Below are positions 33,913-46,100 of a stretch of 64,000 nt of DNA, piece after piece. The stretch's first letter is position 1, and every line of letters starts with the position of its first letter. A program made the position numbers and the translations under genes. The notes under the pieces were generated by a model, which was not told where the DNA came from, made no database searches, and was given only the letters and a program-made list of their open reading frames with translations. Origin of the DNA: Cercophora sp. LCS_1 (Eukaryota > Ascomycota > Sordariomycetes > Sordariales > Lasiosphaeriaceae); NCBI GenBank assembly GCA_036250225.1, contig JAPZLL010000006.1, positions 496,001-560,000 on the forward strand. The letters run 5' to 3'.

Positions 33913-34530
33913 CTAGGCCTCGGCGTAAGCAGTCCACCAGTCTAGCGTGACCCATTCAACTCGAGGCACGCTACCTTGGTCTTTTTCGGAAGAGAAGTCT
34001 TCCTCCAAGCTTTCCATGACGTCGATGTACTTCCTGATCATCCATCTCTCGCCGGGGTCCTTCTTGAGTCCGCTCGTAATAATCTGGCTCAACTTCAGGG
34101 GCAACACCGAGCTCCCGTTGTCGACCGGTTTTGACTCCGACCACCCCGCCTGCTTCAGTACATGCTCCGGCAGCGGCTCCTGACAAATCTCTTGCCGCTT
34201 GTCGAGGATCTTGCAGGCCGCGACCGCGAAGGCGAAGACATCGGATGCCGGGCTCCAGGTGCGCGAGGATAAGATCTCGGGGGCGTGGAAGTCTCTAGCT
34301 TCAACGCTGGCATGGAAGATGCCGGTGTCAGCGGCGTGCTGTCCTTCACCGATATCTGCTACCTTGGCCGAAACCTCGGTGGAGAAGCCCTGTGGCTGAT
34401 CTGGAAAGACCTTTTTCATGACGAGAATGTTGTTGAGGTGAAGGTCCCTATCCTTTTTATCAGTGCATCGTCGACCGCTGCTAGTTCTCGATCTGACCAA
34501 CCTGTGGATGACACCATGTTTATGCAGTGA
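33913..34530 (-). pseudogene. Protein kinase C-lobe remnant, N-lobe missing
   Basis: The minus strand encodes the C-terminal lobe of a protein kinase. A 54-nt intron (34501-34448) splits the catalytic loop: HKHGVIH-R joins DLHLNNILV, an HRD loop. Then follow ADIGEG where most kinases have DFG, FHAPEIL (APE motif) and WSPASDVFAFAVAA. The tail ends WTAYAEA. Upstream of HKHGVIH the frame meets two stops, and a neighbouring frame reads MYAKIT, the expected preceding helix, so a frameshift at about 34520 is likely. The whole N-lobe (glycine loop, VAIK lysine) is absent because the neighbouring plus-strand gene begins here. Family not resolved; resembles fungal kinases of accessory type. Confidence 0.75.
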
Positions 34531-36485
34531 TCTTGGCATACATCATCAGAACAGTTCAGGACGTCCGACGGCTTAAGAAGGAGTGCGAAAAGGTAGGAGA
34601 ACTTGCGCAACTTCTGCGGAGGATTCTGGACAGCAACGAGAAAGCACTGAAGAGCTCGAGCACTGAAAAGAAGCTTCAGGCACACCTTCGGGATGTTGCG
34701 ACGTTTGTGACCAATTGCACGAAGGATATTCGCTGCTAGGAAGAGCATGGGAGGTCATGTGGGATAAGAAGCTTCCGAAATTGCTTGCGGGCTTGAAAGA
34801 TTGGATCCTTTATTTCCTGGTGGACGCCATGGTAAGCTTTTGTCAACATCATGATAACAGCTCCGAACTGACTAGGTATGCACGCTTAGAGTCGGGGGCT
34901 CACGATGGGCGAGAAGCTCGTTGATGGCCAAGAGAAAATTATCTCGAGACTTACTGTTGTGGGTGACATCAACAGCCATCTCAGTTCGCTGGACGAAGGC
35001 CTCAGAGGCCAAGAAAAGGCTTTCAGCGCTATTGTGGACGAGAAACTGCAGATTTTGTCCAAGACGTCTGCAAAATGGAGGGCTGATTTTCGGTCCAACG
35101 ATAGCCGACTGAAGGCATCCCAAGACAGCAGCGGCGATCTCTCTGGGACGCTCGACGGCCAGAAGGTTGTCTTGTATCCGATCAGCAGCAATCAGAGAGA
35201 TGATCGCGTTGGCCCGCGCCACGCTACGCTCTACTCGAAGCTCTCGGCCAATACCTCGGTGCATTCGTTCTACGGCCTCGCAGATAGGAATGGGCAACTC
35301 TATGCTGTAATGCAAGACCTGAGGACCGCAAAGTCGCTCGGGTCGTGTCTTACAGATCCCCAATTCAGCGACACGAGGGAGAGGCTGCGTGTTGCATATG
35401 ACGTTGCGCAGACGGTGGCTTATCTACACTCGGTGGAGATTCTGGTCAGGTCGCTGTCGGACCAGAACGTCGTGTTGACTAGGGACAATGGGGAATGGAA
35501 GCCGGTCCTGACGAGGCTGGATCAAGCTAGACTGGTAAGTTTCTAGTGCTTTACTGGAGGCAACCCGGCTGACCAGCAAAGTTCCTCGAGGATACATCTT
35601 CTACGGAAGTAGACGTTCGGTACGAAGCCCCGGAATACAGGCTATCCCACAGGCACAGCCCGGAGACAGACACCTAGAGGTATGTTTAACCGAGTTGCAG
35701 CATAGAGTTTCTTTGCTGATGTAAGGCCGGCAGCTTTGGAGTCCTGCTGTGGGAGAGCGTGAAGCAAAAATTCCCATTCGCACTCGCAGAACCGGTCCTC
35801 GTCGATGCGGCAGACCGACAGCTCCAGCCAGCCGACGGTGCGGATACACCTGATCGGCAGGCTGATTTGGTGCACCGCGCTCTAGACCGGCGCGATCTCC
35901 CTTGGCTCCATGAGGATACCTCGGTGGCACCGCCAATCTTGGCCCTCATCAGGAGCTGCTGTCATCTTGCACCAGCTATCAGGCCGTCAATGGCATTTGT
36001 AGCACGTTCGCTCTGGCTTCTTCTCAGCGGCGGTAGTATCTTGGTCGCAACGCCGGAACAGGAGCGTGAGGAGACCAAGTCAAAGGTCCACAACATTCTG
36101 AAGCTGGCCGAGAAGAAAGTCAAAGACCAGCATCAAACTTTACATGTCGAAACGCGGGACGCAGAGGCCCTCCGAAGCCTTGCGGATGATGGAGATCCGG
36201 TTGCCTCAGCTCTGTTAGGTTCCTCGATCTGGATGGGCTTAATTGACGACGGCGTTGCTGGTGACGGTGACTCGATATCTGCCGCGGGTGCCGCGATGTA
36301 GTTGGCAGGAAACTAACACGCAGACAGAGCGGAAGGCGGGTTTAGCGCTACCATACCTGGAATTCGCGGCAAAAGGTGGTGTTAGGTCGGCATTAAAGGA
36401 TATCGCGAATATCCATCTCAAGCTTGGGCGAATGTTTAAAGCTCTGAGGGACAGTACAAAAGACTTGTATCAAGAGACGTCTTAA
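34527..36485 (+). pseudogene. MLKL-like: helical bundle, pseudokinase and Sel1 repeats, inactivated
   Basis: The reading order is a helical N-terminal domain (VQDVRRLKKECEKVGELAQ to DWILYFLVD), a pseudokinase, then Sel1-type repeats (EALRSLADDGDPVASALLG; PYLEFAAKGG). The bundle resembles the MLKL N-terminal/HeLo-like domain that permeabilises membranes in regulated cell death. The pseudokinase has AYDVAQTVAYLHS, then VRSLSDQNVVL where an active kinase has HRDLxxxN, so the catalytic Asp is gone; RYEAPEY and SFGVLLWES follow. Introns: 34832-34889, one after 35536, and 35680-35733. Lesions: the frame breaks near 34735 (stop after KDIRC, one base apparently missing), and a TAG at 35675-35677 stands where the family pattern predicts Tyr. 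No start codon is left; the 5' end abuts the opposite-strand kinase. The Sel1 part may need another intron near 36260-36320. Confidence 0.65.
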
Positions 36486-37717
36486 AAGGCGGCACGCAAG
36501 GGTGAAGTACCCTTGTTGGCAGCCAAGCTAATACGGTGCCGAGAGAGTACCGCAGTTAGGATGAAACAACAATATGGAGAATGCCAGATGGGAGGATGTT
36601 GGCGATTGTTTTGGCCAGGTGGTGATATAGCCAAGATATTGAGGGAATGGCTGTTGGGATATGGGAGATTGATTTGCTAGCCAATTGACTAATTTTATAG
36701 TTCGTTTCTGTTGTAATAGGTAGGTAAATGCTGTCTAGATGATGGACGACCATTGTCCCCTGGGCCGTCCCACATCTCTAAGACGACCTGGTCTACTGTT
36801 TTGGAGGAGCAGGTTTTGGAATTTGAGAACAAATAACCTTTGTAGAGGACTTAACGTAATGTTAAATATCTAGCAGAGCTACCCTCCTCGGGGAAAATAT
36901 CCGGGATGTGCTCCTGTTGTTTTCCTGGGATGGACTGGATGTATGTGACCATGTCTGTTGACGAATGCAGTCGATGGCACAAAATGAAGCGCCTCAACAC
37001 CAAAGCAGACGAATACAACTCTACCATGATGACAAAAGACATGAAGTGTGTGGTCGAGACTCTTGTCTCTGCTCAACATGTCGCAGCTGCAGAGGACTTA
37101 ATAATTCAGAACTCGCAACTGGTCTGAAAGCCACAGGCTCATGGTTAGAACAGACTGTTGTCCCATCTCCAAGGAGGCTAGATACGACGAGTGGCGGCGT
37201 TCAATCATCCAAGGTGAGGCTTGCAGATAGTTGCTTGCATAGGTGAGCTTAAATTCACGTCCATCCGTCCACATGGATGAAACGACTGGACCAAAATTCG
37301 TCTGGGGAAGCGTAGAGGGGGAAAGGAACCAACACAGACCACTGCCCCAGGGATGCCAGGGCATCGTCCGAGCTCTTCAAAAGTCAAAACTCACGACATC
37401 AAAGGATGAGGTACTTCGCTTGCTGCATTTTGCTCATGTTCTTGAACAATTTACCTCAGAATCCATACAATCAAAGTTGAGAAGCCAAGACAAAGAACGC
37501 AAAGGGATATCATTTCTACTCCGAACTCTAAAGTCACACCGAACAGCCTCGAGGACATGGTTCGTGAGAATGTCCTAGATCATCTCACACCGACCCAAAA
37601 GAAAACAGATTTTCATGCCAACCACCACCACACGTTGCACCATCCTCACATCGAGATGTCTGAGGTCAACACATCACCAGAAACCCCTCTATTGCGCGGG
37701 TAAGCCTACTGTTGAGG
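36486..37717. other. Intergenic region, 1.2 kb
   Basis: No gene is supported. Short frames on both strands show no domain. The DNA may include further decayed sequence from the kinase locus. Confidence 0.45.
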
Positions 37718-38563
37718 CTACTGGGGATGCCCCTGAGCAGGGTAGGCTGCCTGAGGGTACCCAGGTTGGGGGTAGGCTGCTTGCGGAGGATAGGCCTGAG
37801 CACCAGGGGCGGGATAGCCACCAGTCTCATAGTGCTTGATGTTGCCAAGCTCGGCCTGCTGGCTGTCGTCGCTGGCGAGGCAAGCCTTGACGAAGAAGAC
37901 GAGGTTGACAATGGTCATGACCCTGTGTTGGGCAATCATGTTAGCCAACGAAAGGGAGAACACAAAACTGACAAACCGCAGCTCGACTTGGCTTGCGGGG
38001 AACTCAAGCACATGATAGCGTTTCGCATCCAATGTGAGCCGCGGGTAAGAAGAGAGACCGCAACGTACCAGACGACAGCACCAAGACCAGCACACCCAGC
38101 CAAGGCAGCTCCCTCCTGAGTGGCCTCACCGTAGCCATAGCTGTACGTGAGCCAGAAAGCAGCGGTGCTCGCGGACCATGCCCAGCCGGACAACCAGAAG
38201 ATGACGGAGAAGATGTAGCCGATGAGGAATGCGATGCGGAAGAAGAGGTGTGGGGCCCAGATCTCAATAGCCGTGGCACCACCGAACACGATGAAGCTCA
38301 AGATGCACTGCGACGTGTTAGTCTGTGGTTTGGGGCTGGGCGGGGTCTCCACCACGACATCGGTTCGATCCACATACCACAAAGATGACCAGACCACCAG
38401 CGCCACCCGAGTATCCATAATAAAATGCGTTGCCAAAGATGGCCACTGCCCAGGCGCCGAGAGCCAGAATGATGAGGGAGAGACCGAGAATCGCGAAGCG
38501 CATGTATTTGAGCCACTGGGGCTGGGCGGGAACCCCTCTGCCGAGAAGTCCGGAAGCGGCCAT
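37718..38563 (-). CDS. MARVEL-domain four-helix membrane protein
   Basis: Three exons, 38563-38378, 38307-38069 and 37922-37718, encode about 209 residues, with consensus introns of 70 and 146 nt. Four hydrophobic helices are clear: MRFAILGLSLIILALGAW, GGLVIFVCILSFIVFGG, IAFLIGYIFSVIFWLSGWAW and LAGCAGLGAVVWV...NLVFFV, the usual MARVEL layout. The cytoplasmic tail is rich in Pro, Gln, Tyr and Ala (PQAAYPQPGYPQ). MARVEL proteins act in membrane apposition and vesicle or eisosome-type domains; Nce102 is a yeast example. The exact role here is not known. A shift of the exact exon boundaries by a few residues is possible. Confidence 0.85.
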
Positions 38564-41058
38564 GTCGAAGGATATCTAAAGGAGGGGTATCACAAGGAAA
38601 AAAAATAAGATTGTATGTATGTGAGAATGTGAGTGAAGTGAAAAACGAGAGACAAGGTTGGAGAGGCAGAGGCAGAGGCGGAGAGACGCGGGGCAAACGC
38701 AACTGATGAACGTCAAGATATGCCGATCCAGATTTTCCCCCTCCATTCCCACAACGGCGCTCTCACCCAGCTTTATCCAAATTCTGGCATCCTCATTTCG
38801 CGGTCGACGCCCAAAGTGTGTGGCGGCCTCCCTCGACCTATGGGTGGACGACGACTGTGAGTGTCACAGGGTCGGCAAAGTCAAGACAGGGGACAAGCCA
38901 CCGAGTGTAGGCACTGAATCCCTGCATCCCACTGGTGTTCTAGCGGCGGAATTTCGCCCTTAGTGTGTCTGGGCACCATGATGTCGCCGGGTTTCATTCG
39001 TAGACAGGGGGCAAGCTGAAGTTCGTGCTGCGTCCCGACTCCCGAAGGCTGAAAAAGGGGATAGCAGTGCGATTTCCCCCTCCCGAGGTTCAGCGTTGGG
39101 CCCCGCGTCCCGTGGTTTGCGCGCCCAGGAAAATAGGTCGGGGCTGTGTCTGCCTTGGGCTTGCTGCATCTCCAGATTCTCGGCGCATCAGAGACGCCAC
39201 ATCCAACGGGAGACGACCTAGCCATTCCGAAATATTGCATTTGGACGTTACAAAAAGATCTGCGATATCCGAGAGAGAATGGTGTGAGGCTGCGCCGCGA
39301 CCGTTGACAGACGGAAGCTTGGCTGGACAATTAGGTTTTCGCTTGTTGTTGCACTGTTGGGGAAATGCGGGAAAGCTGAAGGCCTGAAGTCATCCCGCGA
39401 TCCTAAATTTAGACTACAAGGAACATTTTTCGGTTATCGATAAACATGCCATGGTTCCAAGACATCGTTCCCAATTTCCTGCGACGCGCCAGAAAGGAGA
39501 AAAACGCACACCGCGAAAAAGAAATTTCAAGTCCCAAGACACTTGCCGTCCAACAAGCTGTTACCCAGCCACAGCCACACATTTCTCAATTGATCCTTTG
39601 TTGACCAATTGATCCTGCCATTATTCATCGGAACATCACACAGCCGCGGTCGTCGTGGTTTTATCTCGGGACCTATCAGCACGCAGTATCAGCTGAAGGA
39701 ACATCTCAAGTGCCGATGACCCCTGCAGGTACATGTCGACGACCAGCAGAATATCGGATGCGTCCAAGCCCAATCAGTGGCCCGCGCGCAAGACGTCAGG
39801 TGTGTGTCGGGGCTCAAACGCTACAGCCCTGAGAGGTGCTTTCAGGTTTGTCGGAGCAATGTCTTGCAGTGATTGATGAATCCCGACCCCGACGACCCAA
39901 ATGTGACTAGACGGCTGAGAACCAGACGGCTGAGAACTAGACGGCTGAGAACTAGACGGCTGAGAACCAGGCCGATCGGTGATAAGACTGGACCGGACCA
40001 CAATTGGCGGTGATTCACGTGGTGATGTGACTTGCCTGTCACACAATCGCACCTGACTGGCCCACGATCAGCCGTCACGTATGTCGGTCATGACATCGGC
40101 TGTGCTTGATGGCGATGAAGAACGAGTGGTTCATGGACTTTATGACGTGAATTGGGAAGGCTTTTTGAGAGTGATTTTTTGATTGTTAGGCGTATTAGCT
40201 TTTTGAGAGAGAGAGGCATTGGAGGGCGTCTGCACATCTGCTGACGATGGGTATTGGGCATTCAAAAGCAAGATGCAAAAAGGGTGTCCTTGGAAAAAAG
40301 GAAAAAAAAAGACAAAACAAGAGGGAGTCGAACACAAGCTGTTCACCTTTCAAAGTAAGAGTCTTCCAAATGGACTCGGACATCCAAGTGGACTCGCTAA
40401 CGGTGTGCTTGATGTTTGTGCTGTCCAGTTCATTTGCTTATGAACCACCTGCTGAGTGTGGTGTCAACCTGGGACGGCCGCAGAAGCACCATTGATCTAA
40501 CCTTTAGACAACTTATGGGGCTAGATTGTTATCCTGAAGCTCTACAGTGTTGCATTGAGGTTTCTGACAGCTGGATGTACCTGTTAATCATGAGCTCTTG
40601 ACGGTCTTATTTTATATCGGAGACTCCATGACTTCTCCTGGATCCAGTCGCTACCATTTTAGCCACTGATGCATTAAGCATGCCGGTGCCGAGGATAGCG
40701 TATCATGAGAGGAATTGCTCAGATAAAAGGAGCGTAGTTAGGAATGACACAAGCCCGTGGTTATATCCGTGTGGCGCCGAATATCAGCCCCAAGCGAGAC
40801 GAGGCGTAGGGGCAATACATGCACCTCCTCTACCGACACTTTTAGCCTCCTAATAAGCCGCATGAGTTTCCGTATGCCGAATGTACACTCGATTAGTATC
40901 ACTTGCTCTCGGACCTGCATATACGTCACATCACCGTCACAACTAGGATCCCAACCTCGTAAAAGAATCATGTTCATAATCAGTTTGAAATCTATCTCAA
41001 AGCATCGTCATAACCAGTCGTGCACATTTCATCTCTAACCCAACCAAAGAAAAAGATT
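38564..41058. other. Intergenic region, 2.5 kb
   Basis: Except for a 15-bp minisatellite, nothing can be supported. It lies between the start of the MARVEL gene and the 3' end of guanine deaminase. A minus-strand frame at 40738-40977 shows no domain. Confidence 0.5.
39908..39967. repeat. 15-bp minisatellite, four units
   Basis: Four head-to-tail copies of YAGACGGCTGAGAAC, differing only in the first base (T, C, T, T). The array is intergenic. A function is not evident; recent tandem duplication is likely. Confidence 0.95.
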
Positions 41059-42468
41059 TCACTTGCGCTCATGCACCAGTCGCCCCTTGACCCAAACCTT
41101 CCTAGTGTTCCGATCATCGCCATTATAAACCCACTTGGCCACCCGGTCCTCCCAGCTCTCCCACCCAAACACATCCACATTCCCATCCTCCTCACCCTCC
41201 TCAGCATCGCCCCTCTCATCCACAGTCCCCAACCCGACCAGCTGCGCATCCCAATCCATACCCACCTCAAACCCGCCCAGCTTCCCCTCCATCCCCACCA
41301 CCTCAGCGCCCCCCCTCGTGGCAAGATACAAAACCTCCTCGACCGTCAACTTGGCCTTGTCATCCCCGCCCATAGCCACATGTCTACTCACAAGTGCCGC
41401 CAACCTCGCCGCCTCGAGCACGCTAGGGCTGTACCCCCCGCTCATATCCGTTCCCAATCCACACGTAATCCCCTGCTCCAACAACCACCTGACCCTCGCC
41501 GCCCCGCTCGTAATCGCGCTGTTGCTACACGGACAGTGACTAACCTTCGCCTTGCGCTTCGCAATCAACCGCGCCTCCTCCTCGGTCAAATGCACCCCGT
41601 GCGCCAAAATCGTCGTCTCCGTCAACAATCCAAAAGCATCATACACACCCGCGTAGGTGTCCTGCTCAGCGCCCGTGCTTTCGGCGGGGAACAGCTCTTT
41701 AACAAGCGCAATCTCGTTCTTATTCTCGCTGATGTGCGTCTGAATCGGCAAATCGGGTCGTTCCTTGGCCAGCTCGCCCAGCCCTTTCATCAGGGGTGCT
41801 GAACAGCTGGGCGCGAACCGCGGGGTGAGAACGGGACGGACGATTTCACCTGTTGGATCAACGCACTCGATGTAGGCGATTGATTCGCGCGTAGCGGCGA
41901 GTGAAGCAAGCGGGGTTTCGTCGCGGTAGAACGAGGGGCTGAGCTGGTCCATGCAGACGCGTCCGACGAGCGCGCGCTGGCCGGCGGCGAGACAGAGGTC
42001 TGCCAGCAACGAAGTGGATGCCACGTCGATGGTGGCGTAGTAGGCTGCTGTTGTTGTGCCGTGCGACAATGTCTTGCGGATCACGCGGCCGTAGACCTTG
42101 CGCGCTTTGGCTGGGTCGGCGAGCGAGGCTTCCAGGGGGAAGGTGTAGGTGTTGAGCCAGTCGAGGAGGGTCGAGTTGCCGAAGATGCCGACGTTGGGGT
42201 ATTGCGAGGCGTGCAGATGGGTGTCGATGAAGCCGGGGAAGAAGAACTGGGCGCCGTTGGGTGCGGTGGTGACGATCTCGACGTCTGAGGCGGACCACTC
42301 GAGGGTTTGCAGGGCGGATGTGGGGTCGGTTGTGTCGGGCAGGATGGCGACGATCTTGCCTTGGGTGTCGACGGCGATGGCCGTGTTGTGGCGGTATTCG
42401 AGCTCACCGAGGGATTTGCTGTGGATGGAGGAGCCGATAAACAGCTTGTTTTTCTGGGGGGTTGTCAT
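41059..42468 (-). CDS. gud1: Guanine deaminase
   Basis: Hydrolyses guanine to xanthine and ammonia in purine salvage and catabolism; cytosolic. A single exon of 469 residues, close to the usual 450-490. It belongs to the amidohydrolase superfamily. Zinc and catalytic motifs visible: PGFIDTHLHASQYPN (His84, His86), IQTHISEN (His245, Glu248), LAHGVHL (His290), HCPCSNS and GLGTDMSGGYSPS (Asp341). The pattern separates guanine deaminases from other members such as atrazine chlorohydrolase-like enzymes. An acidic insertion (DAEEGEEDGNVDVFGWES) sits near the C-terminus; its function is not known. No intron is needed. Confidence 0.95.
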   Translation of the reverse strand: MTTPQKNKLFIGSSIHSKSLGELEYRHNTAIAVDTQGKIVAILPDTTDPTSALQTLEWSASDVEIVTTAPNGAQFFFPGFIDTHLHASQYPNVGIFGNSTLLDWLNTYTFPLEASLADPAKARKVYGRVIRKTLSHGTTTAAYYATIDVASTSLLADLCLAAGQRALVGRVCMDQLSPSFYRDETPLASLAATRESIAYIECVDPTGEIVRPVLTPRFAPSCSAPLMKGLGELAKERPDLPIQTHISENKNEIALVKELFPAESTGAEQDTYAGVYDAFGLLTETTILAHGVHLTEEEARLIAKRKAKVSHCPCSNSAITSGAARVRWLLEQGITCGLGTDMSGGYSPSVLEAARLAALVSRHVAMGGDDKAKLTVEEVLYLATRGGAEVVGMEGKLGGFEVGMDWDAQLVGLGTVDERGDAEEGEEDGNVDVFGWESWEDRVAKWVYNGDDRNTRKVWVKGRLVHERK

Positions 42469-43115
42469 TTTTGGTGGTGTGGTGTGTGATTTGGTAGGCG
42501 GCCGATGGCTACCTTAGGTTTTCGGCCGGAAGTTTGGGGGCTGGGCGAGGAGTAAGGCCAGCAATGCTGTCATCAAGGTGATGTGGACGAGTGAGAGAGG
42601 AAAAAGGGTCAAAAGGAAGAGCACGGAGAGGCAGAGGGCAGCATTGTGCAAATAGGTTCGGCTTGGAGGACGGAGGACGCTTTATCTGTCGGCGCCCGCA
42701 CAGTTCCACCACTTGCTTTCCCCAGACTCCCGCCGGGTGGATCATCGGCCAGCGCCGGCACCCGTTGCGGCGGGTCGCCCGGGTCCACCTGGGCAATCCC
42801 GCGTCTGCGCTCCTTGCATGATTGGCCCGGCCGAGCTGAGCTTCCGCATCTGCATCTGGTCGCCGGCCTCGGATTGGCCTCACGAGCGAAACAGGCAGTC
42901 CCCTATCTCTGACGGCATGATAAGGCCTCACGACAACGCTGCCCCACGCCGATTTCCGTCTGCTGTCAACAAAACGCTCAAACAAATCATCATTTTAACG
43001 ACTCTAGATGTGAATCGGCGGTATCTACAGCCGCTCTATGCCTCTCGGTCCCCTTTTATAATCCATAATGTACATTAGGCACCGCGTCATTAAAACCCAT
43101 AAATCCATCCCTTCC
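42469..43115. other. Intergenic region
   Basis: Contains the guanine deaminase promoter and the 3' untranslated region of the FAS alpha gene. No gene is supported. Frames on both strands across 42509-42985 are shadows with no domain. Confidence 0.5.
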
Positions 43116-46100
43116 TTACAGCTGTGCCGTCGCAATAGCGGCGGCATGCGTCTCCGTGTACGAAATTGAAACGTTGACATGCTTTATTCCGGCCTTCTTG
43201 GCCACTTCAAGAGCGCTGCCGTTGAGCTATGCAATGTTAGCGTCGTGTCAAGACATCGGAGGGAATTTGACTGACCTTGACAGTGGGGCTGCCATTCTTA
43301 TCCGATAGAATCTCAATCTCCTTCAGCGCTGCCCCAGCCCCCTTGCTCGGGACACCCAGAGACTTGAACACGGCCTCCTTCGCTGTCCATCTCCCTGCAA
43401 ACGATTTTTGCGGTGATCGCCCAGTACCGGATGCCATGCAGTACTTGAGCTCACCCTCGGTAAAGTTGCGGTCGAGGAAGGTGTCGTTGTCGATGTTGAT
43501 CGAGCTGATCTCTTCAACATCAAACCCTACCCGGGTGTTGATGGTCTCCATCTTTCGTGCTTCCCGGCTGAGCATCGACACCAACGTCTCCGCGTTTACC
43601 GGGGTCGAGTCCTGCCCGGTCTTCTCCGAAAGCTTCATGAAGTTGGCGGGATATGTGAGCTCGCCCGTCTTCTTGTCTGCCGTGACGCGAGCATCAGGAT
43701 TCAGGAGAACAGAGCTGAGCTGGTCGTCGGTGTACGGCGAGTTGTTCTTGGCGACGAAGAGGGTGTTATTGATCATGCCGTTGTGGAAGAAGCGGTATGC
43801 CTTCTTCTGGCGCGCCTCAACCTTGGTGCGGTACTTGTTGAAGGTCTCCTCGTCGAGCGTGGCATACAGGTATTTGGGGTGCACACCGATAGCCTGAGCG
43901 CCCTTTTGGCCGAAACCGAACGAGGTAACCGAGAACGCCTTGACGCCGTCTGTCTGAATGCTCTTGCTGGGGTACACAATGTAGTCGAACTGCTCCATGA
44001 CCTGGTCGACGTTGTCGGCGTTGCGATTGCCCGGCACCAAGCCAGTGTTGAGGACTTGCAAGCAGCCGTTCATCATCCAGGCACCAGCAGCACCCTTGGG
44101 GTGACCGGTGAGGTACTTCTGGAAAATACCCAACACGGCATTGCCCTTCTTGCGTCCGAGGTGGCGGAGCTGCTGGCAAATAACCGAAGACTCGTTCTTG
44201 TCGTTGGCCTTAGTCGAGGTGCCGTGGAAGGAGGCGACGTCGAGGTCGTCGATGGTGAGACCCCAGGTGGCGAGGGCGCCACGGAGAGGAGCGATGCTGG
44301 GATCGCTCTTCCAGAAGTTGTTGCCATAGCTGCGGAGAACCTCCTTAGTCATCCTCTCGGCTTCCTTCTCGGCATGCCTTGCCCTGGACTCGATGTACTC
44401 CCGAATCTCGGACTTGGAGCGGCCATCTGCCTTGAGAGCCTCGGCCTCAGCGGCAATGTACTGAAGTTCAGCCTCCTTGTCATCACTGATCTGCTGAGTG
44501 CGACGCTCAATCTGGCGGCGTCTGTACTTGATGTCGAGCAGAGGCGACGCGAACTTGCCGCGGTGCTCACGAGCAGTGGTGAGGACACCCTGACCAGGAG
44601 CAGGGACGGAGCGGCCAATCTTGTCAGAGGCAGTGGTGGTGAGCGCGAGGATACCATAGATGGGCACACCCATGTCCAGGGCAAGCTTGGCAGTCATGAT
44701 GACCTGGATACCGCAACCCTGCGACTCCATAAAGCCGTTTCTAGTCGTGGTAGTAGGGCGGGACATCTCCTTGGGGGTGCGACCGTGGGCAAACTCGTCG
44801 ACGGCATTGCTAGTGGCCTTCATGTTGGCGAACTCGTACGAGCCCTCCTCACCGAAGTCGTCGAAACCACCGACGAAGCAAATACGGGCCTTGCCCTCCA
44901 TGATAGTCTCGTAACCGATGTCAACCGACTCGACGGCCGTGGCGCAAGCACCGACAGGCGTCTTGATGGGACCAGAGGACGAGATCAACAACATGTTGAC
45001 CCAGGCAGCCATGGTGTTGATGAACGACTCCTGGAGGATATCGTTCTGGAGGGGCTTGTCCAAGTACCTGTCGCGGTGCATGCCACGGAGGGCAGCGGCA
45101 CCGCCCATACCGGAACCAACGCAGTTGCCCACCTCGGAAACGTGGACATACTTGTAGAACTCGTACGGGTCGGTGATACCGGCGGACAGAAGGGCCTCAA
45201 CAGTGGAGACGAGCACGAAGAGAGCGACCGGGTCGACTTGGGAAATGATGTCGTCGGGGATACCATAGCGCTTGGCATCCCAGCCGGTAGGAATCTGGCC
45301 GGCGACAAGACGGTCGAAGCGCAAGGCCTTGGGAATCCAGAGAGAAGCGCCCTTCTTCATGCGGACAGTGTACTGGCCGGTCTCAGGGATCTCGAAGATC
45401 TCGACCTTGTCACCATGCTCACGCTTGAACTCCTCGGCAGTGTCCTTGGACGCCTCAAAGGGATCAAGATCCTCCTCGATGACAACCTCATGGAGAAGCT
45501 GCTTCTTGTTGGGATCGTAGCCACGGAACAGCTCAGGCTCAATCAGACGAATACCGGCATGCTCGAGGATGTGCTTCTCGTATTTCGGCTTGATGTCCTT
45601 GTCGTCCACGGGCTCGCCGGACTTGGCATCAACCCAGCCTGAGTAAGGCTTGCCCTTGATGGGGCCGTTGTGATTCTTGATGAGACCCATGATCCAGGCC
45701 ATCTCGATGCACCCCTCGAGCGAGAACTCGCCATAGGCCTCCATCTCCCAACGGGTGCGAGAGTTGCCCCAGGGACCAACTTCAGCGAAGCCAGTGACGA
45801 CGACAACCTTGTCGAGATCAACCATACCCTTCAAGTTCTCATTGAGAGGCGCAACTTCAGACTTCCAGTCGGGGAGAGTGGGGAACTCGAACTTGATGTT
45901 CGCGCGGGGCTCGGTCACCTTCTTCTTGTAGAGTGCCTCGGAGTCCTCGCCGTTGACGATCTTGTTCTCAGCAGACGTCTCCTTGGTCACAGCACGACGG
46001 ATCTCGCTGGTCTCCGTCAGTCTCTTGCGCTCCCTGGTCATGGTCTCGTTGAGATTGGTGATGAACTGAAGACCGCCGTTCAAATCGGCAAAGACAGGCT

